Part shown: piece by piece, positions 27,101 through 36,342 of the stretch | Layout of the letters: every line of letters starts with the position of its first letter | Numbering within the stretch: position 1 is the stretch's first letter | From: DASWJZ01 sp963792885 | Lineage (GTDB): Bacteria; Pseudomonadota; Alphaproteobacteria; Rhizobiales; Afifellaceae | Assembly (NCBI GenBank): GCA_963792885.1 | Contig: CAWBXX010000006.1 | Span: forward strand, 248,001 to 312,000 | Direction of reading: 5' to 3' | DNA: 64,000 nt | Notes under the pieces: generated by a model | What the model was told of the DNA's origin: nothing | What the model saw: the letters and a program-made list of their open reading frames with translations, nothing else | The model's database searches: none | Made by a program: the position numbers and the translations under genes

Positions 27101-28120
27101 TCAAACGCAGCGCCCCTCACGCTCTTTCCCCCAGCCTCTTTCCACTTCTTCATCAGCGCTTCCAAGTTCCCCGTCCGCCCCTTCCGGCAGCACGATGCGC
27201 GGCGTCACGAGCAAGTCGCCGTGGCCGTCCGCCTTGGGCAGGCCCTTGCCCTTCAGCCTCAGCGTCCGGCCGCTCGAGGAGTGCGGCGGGATCGTCACCT
27301 GAACTTTTCCGGAGAGCGTCGGCACCGGGATCTTCGCGCCGAGCACCGCCTCGTCGAGACTGATCGGGAGGTCGAGGCGCAGGTCGGAGCCTTCCGTCTT
27401 GAAGAGCGGATGCGGGACGAAGCGCACGGTGACGAGCGCGTCGCCTTGCCGCCCGCCCGAGAGCGAGGGCTGGCCCTGGCCCTGCAGGCGGATCACCTGG
27501 CCGTCCTGCACGCCGGACGGGAGCGTCAGCGCCACGGTCTTGCCGGTCGGCAGCGAGACCTTCGGCTTCTTGCCCTCGGCGATGTCCTCCAGCGTGACGG
27601 CGACCTCGGCGCGGATGTCGGCGCCGTGCGCGGGCGGCTCGGCGTGTTGGCGCGCGCGTCCGCCTCCGCGTCCGCCGAAGACCGAGCTCAGGATATCGTC
27701 GTCGTCGCCTTCGAAAGTGCGCCCGCCGGGGCCGCCCGGGCCTCCGGTCGTGAAGCGGAAGGTGCGCGTGCCGCCGCCCGGGCTTCCCTGGCCGCGGCGG
27801 AGCGCTTCCAGGATGTCCTCGAAGGCGCCCGGGTCGACGTTCTCGAAGCCGCCGGAAAAGCCGCCCTGACCGGGATGGAAGCCTTCGAAGCCCTTCGGCT
27901 TGCCCTCCGCGTCGATCTCGCCGCGGTCGAACTTTCCGCGCTTCTCCTTGTCGCCGACGATCTCGTAGGCGGAGCTGATCTCGGCGAACTTCGCCTGCGC
28001 GCGCTTGTCCCCGGAATGCTTGTCCGGGTGGTACTGCTTGGCGAGCTTGCGGTAGGCGCGCTTCACCTCCGCTTCGTTCGCGGAGCGGCCCACGCCGAGC
28101 ACCTCATAGGGATCGCGCAT
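27101..28120 (-). CDS. DnaJ/CbpA-like co-chaperone
   Basis: A 339-residue type-II J-protein. The J domain (about 1-70) has DPYEVLGVGRSANEAEVKRA and the HPD tripeptide in KQYHPDKHSG needed to stimulate DnaK ATPase. A Gly/Phe-rich linker (about 80-160) and two beta-rich client-binding domains follow. The DnaJ zinc-finger cysteines are absent, which makes it CbpA-like. It stands alone on the minus strand. Confidence 0.88.
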   Translation of the reverse strand: MRDPYEVLGVGRSANEAEVKRAYRKLAKQYHPDKHSGDKRAQAKFAEISSAYEIVGDKEKRGKFDRGEIDAEGKPKGFEGFHPGQGGFSGGFENVDPGAFEDILEALRRGQGSPGGGTRTFRFTTGGPGGPGGRTFEGDDDDILSSVFGGRGGGRARQHAEPPAHGADIRAEVAVTLEDIAEGKKPKVSLPTGKTVALTLPSGVQDGQVIRLQGQGQPSLSGGRQGDALVTVRFVPHPLFKTEGSDLRLDLPISLDEAVLGAKIPVPTLSGKVQVTIPPHSSSGRTLRLKGKGLPKADGHGDLLVTPRIVLPEGADGELGSADEEVERGWGKEREGRCV

Positions 28121-28252
28121 TCCGACTCAATCCAGCCCTAGCGGGAAAAAGATGACACGCCGACGATATGGGTGGAAGTGCGCGAAAATGCCAGTGTCTT
28201 GGGGCTTGGCGGGGGGCCCGAGCCCACCGCGGGGGACGGCGGAGCGGCTGCC

Positions 28253-28615
28253 TCAGGACGGCTCGCTAGGGCTGCGATCGTCGATCGTGACGCGGGCGGG
28301 CCCAGCCCCGCTGCCGCAGATCGCGCCGGCATATTCGTGGACGCCGCCGATCGAGGTCACGGTCGTGGAGAAGGGGCGGCAGCCGCCCGTGGGCGGGTTC
28401 GGCAGGTCGACGGTCTCAACCGTGCCGGAGGAGCCGGTCGCGGCGTTGATCCAGTCGCCGGCCTTGCCCTTCGTCACGATCAGCGTGGCGTTCGCCGCTT
28501 CGCCGATCTTGGCGGCGTCGGAGAAGGCGAGCGTCTCGGGAAGCGGGCCGGCGACCTCGACCGCGGGCGCGATCGAGCCGGTCGTGGCGGGCGTCTTGTC
28601 GCCGAAAAGCGACAT
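28253..28615 (-). CDS. Surface lipoprotein of the RT0821/Lpp0805-like type
   Basis: The open frame encodes 120 residues with conserved Cys positions in GGCRPFSTTVTSIGGVHEYAG and the following AIC, similar to small rhizobial surface-antigen lipoproteins. The frame begins inside a lipoprotein signal: immediately upstream, in frame, lies RLALTVALAGCSMS with a lipobox, but a TAG cuts off any start. A GTG near 28710 would read into this signal if one base were restored near 28665. The real gene is therefore probably 28253-28710 with one missing base. Confidence 0.5.
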   Translation of the reverse strand: MSLFGDKTPATTGSIAPAVEVAGPLPETLAFSDAAKIGEAANATLIVTKGKAGDWINAATGSSGTVETVDLPNPPTGGCRPFSTTVTSIGGVHEYAGAICGSGAGPARVTIDDRSPSEPS

Positions 28616-28726
28616 GGAGCAGCCGGCAAGCGCGACCGTGAGGGCGAGCCGCCAGGGCCAGTCCGCCTAGCGGCACGGAAGCTTCGGCTTGTATAAGGAG
28701 ACCTGGACACCAACGCGGAACCACTG

Positions 28727-29377
28727 ATGACCGACGGCGAGTTGACCGCCAAGGCCGACCATGGCGAGGAGGGGTTAACAAGCAGTAACCTCGCGCATGC
28801 TACGGACCCATTTCGGCTTTTTTCCGAATGGTTTGCGGAGGCGAAGGCGAGCGAGCCCAACGATCCGAACGCGATGGCGCTCGCCACCGCCGATGCCGCG
28901 GGCATGCCCGACGTGCGCATGGTGCTCCTGAAGGGCTTCGACCCGACGGGCTTCGTCTTCTACACCAATCTCGGGAGCGCCAAGGGGCGGCAGCTTCAGG
29001 CCAATCCACAGGCGGCGCTCCTCTTCCACTGGAAGTCGCTCCGGCGGCAGGTGAGGGTGCGCGGCGCCGTTACGCCGGTCACCGATGCGGAGGCGGACGC
29101 CTATTTCGCCACGCGCCCGCGGCTCGCGCGCATCGGCGCCTGGGCGAGCCGGCAGTCCGAGCCGATCGAGAGCCGCCTCGCGCTGGAGAAGGCCGTCGCG
29201 CTCGCGACCGCGAAGTTCGCGGTCGGCGACGTGCCGCGCCCGCCGCACTGGTCCGGCTTCCGCATCGCGCCGCAAGAGATCGAGTTCTGGCGCGACGGCG
29301 CCTTCCGCCTTCACCACCGCGCGCGATTCACGCGAACCGAGGCGGGCGGCTGGACGAAGGCGATGCTCCAGCCCTGA
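28727..29377 (+). CDS. pdxH: Pyridoxamine 5'-phosphate oxidase
   Basis: An FMN enzyme oxidising pyridoxine or pyridoxamine phosphate to pyridoxal phosphate. The 216-residue protein has PDVRMVLLKGFDPTGFVFYT, FHWKSLRRQVRVRG (FMN contacts), SRQSEPIESR, and the family tail (EFWRDGAFRLHHRARFTR) ending with the usual short C-terminus. Length and motifs are complete. The start ATG is 111 bases from the divergent lipoprotein's ATG frame, or about 16 from its probable GTG start. Confidence 0.94.
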   Translation: MTDGELTAKADHGEEGLTSSNLAHATDPFRLFSEWFAEAKASEPNDPNAMALATADAAGMPDVRMVLLKGFDPTGFVFYTNLGSAKGRQLQANPQAALLFHWKSLRRQVRVRGAVTPVTDAEADAYFATRPRLARIGAWASRQSEPIESRLALEKAVALATAKFAVGDVPRPPHWSGFRIAPQEIEFWRDGAFRLHHRARFTRTEAGGWTKAMLQP

Positions 29378-29425
29378 AACGGCGGAGACTTTGCGGCGGA
29401 GCCGCCAGTTTCGCCCGGCTCGCTC

Positions 29426-29590
29426 ATGGCGCTACTTGCCGACGGTGGCCGGCTCGTCATCCCGGTCGACGTCGGTTCGCACCAGGACCCGAAGGTCATC
29501 ACTCGCCACGGCGATGTCTTCGAGGAAGAAAACCTTGGGGCCGTGCGGTTCGTACCACTACTCGACAAGGAAGGCCGCGCCGAAAAATAG
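29426..29590 (+). pseudogene. pcm: C-terminal remnant of protein-L-isoaspartate methyltransferase
   Basis: A 54-codon stretch, MALLADGGRLVIPVDVGSHQ, then VITRHGDVFEEENLGAVRFV and PLL. It matches the last third of Pcm, the enzyme that repairs isoaspartyl residues, but the SAM-binding domain is absent. It lies in the same reading frame as pdxH, beginning 15 codons after the pdxH stop. It is either a relic of a lost pcm gene or part of a rare extension of pdxH. Confidence 0.6.
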
Positions 29591-29711
29591 CAGAGTCGGC
29601 GCGAAATGCTTGGAAAGCCGGCGCAATGCTTTCGTTGCGTGGACAATCAAATTCCGTTGCATTTCCTAATCGCTTCGCGTCCTCTCAGCGGCACGAGAGG
29701 TGGTAGGGAAG

Positions 29712-31244
29712 ATGGTGGCGGATGGGGTTTCGGGCGGCGCCCGGGACGCTCGGGGCGATGTGTTGAGCGGCGTGCGACTGGGCAAAGACGGCCCGCATTT
29801 CAGCTCCACGGCGATATTCCAGCTTTTCGACAGTATCCCGGTCGCGGTGGGCGTGACAGCCGGCCCCGAGCACTGCTTCGTCTATGCCAACCGTCATTAC
29901 CGCGAGGCGCTCGTTCGCGACGCCGCCGACCCGGCCGGGCGAACGCTCCATGAGGTGGTGGGCAATTCGCTCGAACCGGAGATCTATCGCCTGCGCGATA
30001 GGACGCTTCGAGAAGGGCGCGTCGTCGAGGTCCTCGAGACGCCGATCCCGGAGAAGGCGGGCGGGACCATGTATTGGGACATCACGCTCTTCCCGCTTCT
30101 CGACGAAGGCGGGACGTCGCGCGGCGTCCTCTCCTTTGCCGTCGACGTGACGGGGCGCGTGAAGGCGCGCATGGACGCGGAGGTGCGCGCGGAGGCGGAG
30201 CGCCGGCGCGCCGAGGAGGCGACGCTCGACCGCACGCGGCTGTCACTTGCCGTGGAGGCAACCGGGCTCGGCATCTGGGAATGGAACGTGGAGACCGGCG
30301 ACACCCTCTGGTCGGATCGGCAGAAGGCGATCTGGGGCCTCGATCCGGAGCATCCGGCTTCCTACGAATATTGGCGCGCGAGCATTCATCCGGAGGATCG
30401 CGAAGCGGTCCTCGGCCGCCTTCAGAATACGCTCGATCCGAGCTCCGGCGGCGACCAGATGCTCGAGCACCGGATCGTACGTCCGGGCGGGTCGGTGCGG
30501 TGGATCTCCTCGCACGGCCGCATGATCTACGACGAGAAGACCGGCAAACCGCTTCGGCTCATCGGGACGGTGCTCGACATCACACGGCGGAAGAAGGCGG
30601 ACGAGGCGCTGCGGCTCGCGCTCGAAAGCAAGGAGATCCTGCTTCGCGAGGTCAACCACCGCATCAAGAACAGCCTGCAGCTCGTCTCCTCGATGCTGTC
30701 GCTGCAAAGCGGACGGCTCGACGATCCGCAGCTTCGCGCCGCGATCCAGGAAGCGCAGCTTCGCGTGCAGGCGGTCGCGACCGTGCACGAGCGGCTCTAC
30801 CGCAGCCAGGATTTCAAGTCGGTCGATCTCGACGTCTTCCTGGAAACGCTCTGCCGCGACCTGCAGAAGAGCGTTGCCGACGAAGACGGCGACGCGATCA
30901 TGGTCGAGGTGACGGCTGAGCCGGTGACGATCGCCAACGACCGCGCGGTGCCGGCGGCGCTCATCCTGAACGAGCTTCTGACCAACGCCATCAAATACGC
31001 CTATCCGGAGCGGAGCGGCACGGTCACGGTGGCGCTCAAGAAGCTCGACGAGGGGCGGGTCAGCCTGACGGTCGCCGACGACGGCGTCGGGCTGCCGCAG
31101 GCGTTCGCGGAGCGCCGGCAGGCCTCGCTCGGCTTCCGCATCATCGAAGGGCTCGTGCGGCAGATCGGCGGCGAGCTTGAGATCTGCGACTGCAAGCAGG
31201 GTACGGCGATCACGGTGACCTTCGACGTCGCGCCGGAGCAGTGA
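29712..31244 (+). CDS. Sensor histidine kinase, PAS + HisKA_2/HATPase
   Basis: A 510-residue soluble sensor kinase without membrane spans. Two PAS-type domains (about 30-150 and 170-305; the second ends GTVLDITRRKKADEALR) precede a HisKA_2 dimerisation domain with the phospho-acceptor in LREVNHRIKNSLQL (about 313-326). A Bergerat ATPase follows (LILNELLTNAIKYAYPE, VADDGVGLP). This type often feeds the alphaproteobacterial general stress response, but no phyR or ecfG is present here. ATG at 29712 follows GGTAGGGA; a GTG at 29700 is possible. Confidence 0.88.
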   Translation: MVADGVSGGARDARGDVLSGVRLGKDGPHFSSTAIFQLFDSIPVAVGVTAGPEHCFVYANRHYREALVRDAADPAGRTLHEVVGNSLEPEIYRLRDRTLREGRVVEVLETPIPEKAGGTMYWDITLFPLLDEGGTSRGVLSFAVDVTGRVKARMDAEVRAEAERRRAEEATLDRTRLSLAVEATGLGIWEWNVETGDTLWSDRQKAIWGLDPEHPASYEYWRASIHPEDREAVLGRLQNTLDPSSGGDQMLEHRIVRPGGSVRWISSHGRMIYDEKTGKPLRLIGTVLDITRRKKADEALRLALESKEILLREVNHRIKNSLQLVSSMLSLQSGRLDDPQLRAAIQEAQLRVQAVATVHERLYRSQDFKSVDLDVFLETLCRDLQKSVADEDGDAIMVEVTAEPVTIANDRAVPAALILNELLTNAIKYAYPERSGTVTVALKKLDEGRVSLTVADDGVGLPQAFAERRQASLGFRIIEGLVRQIGGELEICDCKQGTAITVTFDVAPEQ

Positions 31245-31259
31245 CGTCCGGGACGAGCC

Positions 31260-32168
31260 TCAGGTTTTGAGCACCACGCAGTCGCCGCCCGCGCGCTTCA
31301 GCTTTTTGCAAAAGGCTTCGCCTTCGGTGCGTGTCTCGACGGGAACGCGGACGCGATAGAAAGCGCGCGCGCCGCGCCCTGCCATGCGCCCACCGACGAT
31401 CATCGGCGCGCGGTCGGCGAAGAGCGATGAGAAGCGCTCGGTCAGCCGCATGTAGGCGTCGATCGCGCGCGCCTTTGAGAAGCCGCCCGCCACCTGCACG
31501 CCCCAAGGTGCGTGCGCCGTCTCGATCTCCGGCGTGAGCTGCGAGCCCGGACCTTTGAGAAGCGACGCAAGCTCCATGCAGTCCTTCTCGTCGGCCGCGG
31601 TGGCCGGAAGGGCGGGGGCGCTCTCGGGGTCCGCCCAGGTGTCGGCCGACACGCCGGTGATCGCGAGGACGTAGTCGCGCGTCTCAAAGGGGAGGGTGCT
31701 GCTGTCGTCGAGCCAACCGCTTACGCGGTCACGGCCGGCGTTGTAGGCCGCTGCTGCCAAGCCGAGATTGCCGAAGTCGCGCTTCAGGTCGGCGAGAAGG
31801 CTCGCGGAGGCGGGGATCGCCGCGGCGGCATCGAAGGGATCGTCGAGTCCGCGCTCCGCCGCCGTGCCGGGCATGAACTGCGCGATACCCTGCGCGCCCT
31901 TTGGGCTGACGGCGTCATGACGGAAGCGGCTCTCCTTCCAAATCAGTCGCGTGAAGAACCCGACGGGCAGGTCGTTGTCCTTGGCCGCCGTCTCGATCAG
32001 CGTGCAGAGGGCCTTCTGCGCCGCCTCGGGATCAGTTGTGGCGGGCGCTGCGGCCGGCTCCGTCAGGTCCTCAGCCGCGACCGCGGGGGGCGCCGCAAAG
32101 GCAAGCCAAGCCGTGAGCGCGATTGTTGCGCGCACGCTGAGGCACTGTTGGGAATCGCCTGCGATCAT
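31260..32168 (-). CDS. Lytic transglycosylase (SLT domain)
   Basis: A 302-residue exported murein lyase. Signal peptide ends AVAAED. The SLT domain (about 55-165) has the catalytic Glu in LIWKESRFRHDAVSP, then KGAQGIAQFMPGTA and AAAAYNAGRDRVSGWL. The C-terminal part (about 220-302) has a SPOR-like ending (FYRVRVPVETRTEGEAFCKK). It cleaves glycan strands during wall remodelling. A GTG at 32132 would give a neater signal peptide than the ATG at 32168. It converges with the sensor kinase gene, with a 15-base gap. Confidence 0.87.
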   Translation of the reverse strand: MIAGDSQQCLSVRATIALTAWLAFAAPPAVAAEDLTEPAAAPATTDPEAAQKALCTLIETAAKDNDLPVGFFTRLIWKESRFRHDAVSPKGAQGIAQFMPGTAAERGLDDPFDAAAAIPASASLLADLKRDFGNLGLAAAAYNAGRDRVSGWLDDSSTLPFETRDYVLAITGVSADTWADPESAPALPATAADEKDCMELASLLKGPGSQLTPEIETAHAPWGVQVAGGFSKARAIDAYMRLTERFSSLFADRAPMIVGGRMAGRGARAFYRVRVPVETRTEGEAFCKKLKRAGGDCVVLKT

Positions 32169-32322
32169 GCGGGGCTTTTACCGCCGCATGCTCGCGGGTG
32201 CGATCAAGTTCAAGTCAGAGGGTTCCTGCTACGCCGGACCGCCACAAAATCCGCTTTTATTCGACATTGCGCATCTATAAGTTGCAGCGTTATCCCACGC
32301 GTTCACCTTTGGGGAGGCACGT

Positions 32323-32533
32323 ATGAGCTTTGTCGCTTTCACTCGACCGGACAATTCTCCGGTCGTGATCGAAGTCCAGGAAAGTCATACACTTCGCACC
32401 TGTCCCATCCGATGGTCCGCTAAAGGAGGGAACACGAATCGTCTTCGACAACGGCACCCATCAGGACGTGAAGGAAAAAGTCGACGAGGTGACGAAGCGA
32501 CTAACTCAGGCGTCAGGTGCGGCAATCGCCTAA
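32323..32533 (+). pseudogene. Small conserved hypothetical protein, one frameshift
   Basis: Opens MSFVAFTRPDNSPVVIEVQ. After one extra G near 32381 it continues KVIHFAPVPSDGPLKEGTRI and VFDNGTHQDVKEKVDEVTKR, stopping at 32531-32533. Restored length is about 69 residues. The pattern, a single small beta-rich domain with an NG turn, recalls FlbD-like proteins, but I do not assign it. Its stop overlaps the 3' end of the convergent oxidoreductase gene by 4 bases. Confidence 0.6.
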
Positions 32534-33699
32534 AGCGTCACCCAACCGGCGTTCTTCTTCGACGAGCGGACGCAGGCGTCGACGAAGGCGACGCCCTTCA
32601 CGCCATCTTCCACGGTTGGGAATGTCACGGCCTTGTCCGGCTTCTTGCCGCTGCGTGCGGCGAGGATCGCCGCTGCCGCTTCCTTGTAGATGTTGGCAAA
32701 TCCTTCGAGGTAGCCCTCGGGGTGCCCGGGTGGGACGCGCGTGACGCGCGCCGCCGCGGCTCCGGAGCCAGCCCCGCCGCGTGTGATCAGCCGCTTCGGC
32801 TCGCCGAAGGGCGCGAACCAGAGATAGTTCGGGTCCTCCTGCGCCCATTCGAGCCCGCCCTTGGTGCCGTGCACGCGCAGAACGAGATGGTTCTCGTTGC
32901 CGGGGGCGACCTGGCTCGCCCAGATCATGCCGCGCGCGCCGTTCTTGTAGCGCAGCATCACGTGAACGTTGTCGTCGAGCTTGCGGCCCTTCACGAAGCT
33001 CGTCAGGTCGGCGGAGAGGCTCTCCGCCTCAAGCCCCGAGACGAAGCAGGCGAGATTGTAGGCGTGCGTGCCGATGTCGCCGACGGCGCCGCCGGCGCCG
33101 GAGCGCGCCGGGTCGGTGCGCCACTCGGCCTGCTTCTGGCCGGTCTTCTCGATGTTCGTGGTCAGCCAGTCCTGAACGTATTCGGCATGGATCAGCTGGA
33201 TTGGCCCAAGCTCGCCCTTCTGCACCATCTCGCGCGCCTGCCGCACCATCGGATAGCCGGTGTAGTTGTGCGTCAGCGCGAACACCTTGCCGGACTTTTG
33301 CGCCAGCTCCGCGAGCTTCTTCGCTTCGCGCAGCGTCGCGGTCAGCGGCTTGTCGCAGATGACGTGGATGCCCTTCTGGAGAAACGCCTTGGCGACGGGG
33401 AAGTGCATGTGGTTGGGCGTGACGATCGCAACAGCCTCGATGCCGTCCTTCAGCCGCGCCTCGCGCTGCGCCATCTCCTCGAAGCTGCCGTAGCTGCGAT
33501 CGTTGGCGAGACCGAGCTCCTGTCCGGACGCCTTGGCGCGCGCGGGCTCCGAGGAAAGCGCGCCGGCGACGAGCTCGTACTGGTCGTCGAGCCTGGCGGC
33601 GATCCGGTGCACCGCGCCGATGAAGGCGCCCTGTCCGCCGCCCACCATGCCGAGGCGGATGCGCCCGCAGAACTTCTCGCTGCGTCCTGTGATCGCCAT
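32530..33699 (-). CDS. Gfo/Idh/MocA family sugar oxidoreductase
   Basis: A 389-residue NAD(P)-dependent dehydrogenase. The N-terminal Rossmann domain starts near LGMVGGGQGAFIGAVHR, and VICDKPLTATLREAKKLAEL (about 128-147) carries the conserved Lys-Pro. The C-terminal alpha/beta domain follows (GDIGTHAYNLACFVSGLEAE with the catalytic His). It oxidises or epimerises a sugar or cyclitol; the substrate is unknown. It lies downstream of the sugar isomerase gene on the same strand, a pairing typical of keto-sugar catabolic modules. Confidence 0.9.
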   Translation of the reverse strand: MAITGRSEKFCGRIRLGMVGGGQGAFIGAVHRIAARLDDQYELVAGALSSEPARAKASGQELGLANDRSYGSFEEMAQREARLKDGIEAVAIVTPNHMHFPVAKAFLQKGIHVICDKPLTATLREAKKLAELAQKSGKVFALTHNYTGYPMVRQAREMVQKGELGPIQLIHAEYVQDWLTTNIEKTGQKQAEWRTDPARSGAGGAVGDIGTHAYNLACFVSGLEAESLSADLTSFVKGRKLDDNVHVMLRYKNGARGMIWASQVAPGNENHLVLRVHGTKGGLEWAQEDPNYLWFAPFGEPKRLITRGGAGSGAAAARVTRVPPGHPEGYLEGFANIYKEAAAAILAARSGKKPDKAVTFPTVEDGVKGVAFVDACVRSSKKNAGWVTL

Positions 33700-33791
33700 T
33701 CCTTCCTCCCTAACGTGCGTTTCGGGCGTATCCTTCGAGGTCTCGACTTTGCGCCTCCCGAAGGAGGGCTGAGACGTGCCGTGCTCGTTAG

Positions 33792-34845
33792 CTAGATCCC
33801 GAGCGCCTTCTTGTTCGCCTTCACGTCCATCGCGCCGCCGGCGAAATCATCGAAGGCGTGCGCCGTCACCTTGATGATGTGCGCGGCGATGAAGGGGGCG
33901 CCTTCCGCCGCGCCGGTCGCGGCGTCCTTCAGCGCGCATTCCCATTCGAGCACCGCCCAGCGGTCGTAGTCGTATTCGGCGAGCTTGGAGAAGATCGCCG
34001 AGAAATCGACCTGGCCGTCGCCGAGCGAGCGGAAGCGGCCGGCGCGCTTCACCCAGGACTGGAAGCCGGAATAGACGCCCTGCTTGCCGGTCGGGTTGAA
34101 CTCCGCGTCCTTCACATGGAAGGCGAAGATGCGCTCGTGATAGAAGTCGATGAACTCGACGTAGTCGAGCTGCTGCAGCACGAAGTGCGACGGGTCGTAG
34201 TTGATGCCGCAGCGCGGATGGTTGTCGAGCCGCTCCAGGAACATCTCGAAGGTCGCGCCGTCCATCACGTCTTCGCCGGGATGCAGCTCGAAGCCGACAT
34301 CGACGCCGTTGTCCTCGTAGACGTCGAGGATCGGCTTCCAGCGCTTAGCCAGTTCGTCGAAGGCCGTTTCGATCAGGCCCGGGCGAGCGCGGCGGCCACG
34401 GATAGAGGTAGGGCCAGGCGAGCGCGCCGGTGAACGAGACCGAAGCGGCGAGCCCGAGATTGCGCGAGGCCTTCGCGCCCTTCTTCATCTGGTCGACCGC
34501 CCAGCGCTGGCGCGCCTTCGGATTGCCGTGCACGTCCTTCGGCGCGAAGGCGTCGAAGCCGGTGTCGAAGGCCGGATGCACGGCGACGAGCTGGCCTTGC
34601 AGATGCGTCGAAAGCTCGGTGATCTCGACGCCGGCTTCGGCGCAGACGCCCTTCACCTCGTCGCAATAGGTCTTGGAGCTTGCCGCCTTGGCGAGGTCGA
34701 AGAAGCGGCCGTCCCAGCTCGGGATCTGGATGCCCTCGTAGCCGAGCGAGGCGGCCCATTCGGCGATCGCCTTCAGCGAATTGAATGGCGCGTTGTCGCC
34801 GGCGAACTGGGCAAGAAAGATCGCCGGCCCCTTCATCGTCTTCAT
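33792..34845 (-). pseudogene. Sugar phosphate isomerase/epimerase (TIM barrel), one frameshift
   Basis: A xylose-isomerase-like barrel of about 350 residues. The first part holds MKTMKGPAIFLAQFAGDNAP, YEGIQIPSWDGRFFDLAKAA and ELSTHLQGQLVAVHP. One extra base near 34380-34388 breaks the frame before GLIETAFDELAKRWKPIL. The second part holds GFELHPGEDVMDG, CGINYDPSHFVLQQLDY and FAFHVKDAEFNPTG, with metal-binding Glu/His/Asp residues. GGAGGAG 10 bases upstream fixes the ATG at 34845. It is probably co-transcribed with the oxidoreductase and regulated by the divergent ROK protein. All metal ligands survive, so the break is probably an error. Confidence 0.82.
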
Positions 34846-34876
34846 GGCAGTCGTCTCCTCCCTCGGCCGCTTTCTT

Positions 34877-34893
34877 CCGCCCGTTCCGGGCGG
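34877..34893. promoter_or_regulatory. Palindrome CCGCCCG-TTC-CGGGCGG upstream of the isomerase gene
   Basis: Perfect 7-base arms around TTC, 31 bases upstream of the isomerase start and in the gap shared with the divergent ROK gene. It could be an operator or an RNA hairpin. GC-rich palindromes are common here, so the assignment is weak. Confidence 0.3.
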
Positions 34894-35046
34894 CGTTTCG
34901 ATAGTGATAGCCGGAAGGTCGGCAGCCTCGCAAACGACCAGGCTTCGGGCACATCGGAACGCTTCCGAACCGCCCGGTCGGCTCAGCCTCAAAGAGCGGC
35001 TTTTCTGTAGACCCCCGAACTAAATCGACGCTATCTTTGCCGGCCC

Positions 35047-36282
35047 ATGAGCGTCAAGAGCGCCGCACCGTCGCCGGGGGCGATCACAGCGTTGGAGCCA
35101 CGCCCTGCGGGACGGGGCGTGAACTCGGCGTGGGTCAGGCGCGTCAACGCCGTCCTCCTGATGCAGGCGCTCCGCCGCCATCCGGGAAGCTCGCAGCGCG
35201 AGCTTGCGGTCCTGACCGGGCTCGACAAGGCGACCGTCTCCGCCGTCACCTCTCAGCTCGTCGAAGCCGGGCTCGTCGCCCGCTCGAACGCAAACGCCAA
35301 CGTTCGTCGTCTCGGGCGGCCGGCGGTGGCGCTCTCGATCCCGCGCTCGGCAGGCTTCGTGCTCGGCGTGCGGCTGGAGCCGGATCGGATCGAGGTGGTC
35401 GCCGCCGATCTCGGCGGGCAGATCATCGACCGCAAATCGCGCCCCGGCTCGAAGGCGCCGCGCGAGGCGATGCGTTCGCTAGAGCAGGCGGTGGCGAGGC
35501 TCCGCCAGCGGCTCGCGCCGGTGCCGCTCAAGGCGGTGGGGATCGGCATCCCCGCGCTGATCGACCGCAGCGGGCATCTGATCTTCGGCCCAAACCTCGG
35601 CTGGCGCGAGGTGCCGCTTCCCGATATCGCCGCGGCGCTCCTGCCGGTGCCGGTCCTGATCGACAACGACACCAACGCCGCCGCGATCGCGGAGCGCGAG
35701 TTCGGGAGCTGTATCGGCGTCGACGACTTCATCTACATGAGCGGCCACTCGGGCGTCGGCGGGGCGATCTTCGCCGGCGGCCGGCTTTATCGCGGCGCCG
35801 AAGGGCTCGCGGGCGAGTTCGGCCATATCCGGATCGTGCCGGAGGGCGCGCCTGCGCCTGCGGGGGGCAGGGGTGCCTCGAAGCCTACGCGTCGGTGCCG
35901 GGCCTGATCGCAAAGCCTCGCCGAGCGTGGCAGCCCGGCCGCCGACATCGCCGAGGTGGCGATGCGTGCGGAAGCGGGCGACCCCCAGGTGCTCGCGCTC
36001 CTGGTCGAGACGGGCGACATGATCGGGCGCGCGCTCGCGGGAAGCGTCAACGCGCTCAACCCGAGCCACCTGGTGCTTGGCGGCAACGTCGCCGTCGTGG
36101 CGCCGTGGATGCTGACGGCGCTTCGGAATGCGCTTGCGCGCGCGGCGATGGAACAGCTTGCCGCGCGCCTCAACATCGAGCTTTCGCCGCTCGGCGCGGA
36201 CGCCGTGCCGATGGGCGGCGTGGCGCTTGCGCTACAGCAGGTCGATGCCGAACTGCTTGAGGCCGGCGCCAGCGCCGGGTGA
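35047..36282 (+). pseudogene. ROK family transcriptional regulator, two compensating indels
   Basis: N-terminal winged helix (RRHPGSSQRELAVLTGLDKA, about 40-60), then a ROK sugar-kinase-like domain with IDNDTNAAAIAEREF, YMSGHSGVGGAIFAGG and GEFGHIRIVPEGAP. A missing base near 35860 and an extra base near 35916 shift about 55 bases into another frame. That frame encodes the zinc motif CACGGQGCLEAYASVPG, and afterwards the original frame resumes (DIAEVAMRAEAGDPQVLALL). A stop at 35905-35907 results. Restored length is about 411 residues. It probably represses the divergent isomerase/oxidoreductase genes in response to a sugar. Confidence 0.83.
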
Positions 36283-36342
36283 AAAGGCTCGAAGGGCGGA
36301 ATTCAGTGCCGCGCCGGGCCCGGCAACGACACCGGCGCCGTC

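Noticed and set aside
35047..36282. Programmed frameshifting in the ROK gene
   Set aside because: The two breaks compensate over about 55 bases and cover the conserved zinc motif; there is no slippery heptamer or pseudoknot, and similar indels occur across the window.
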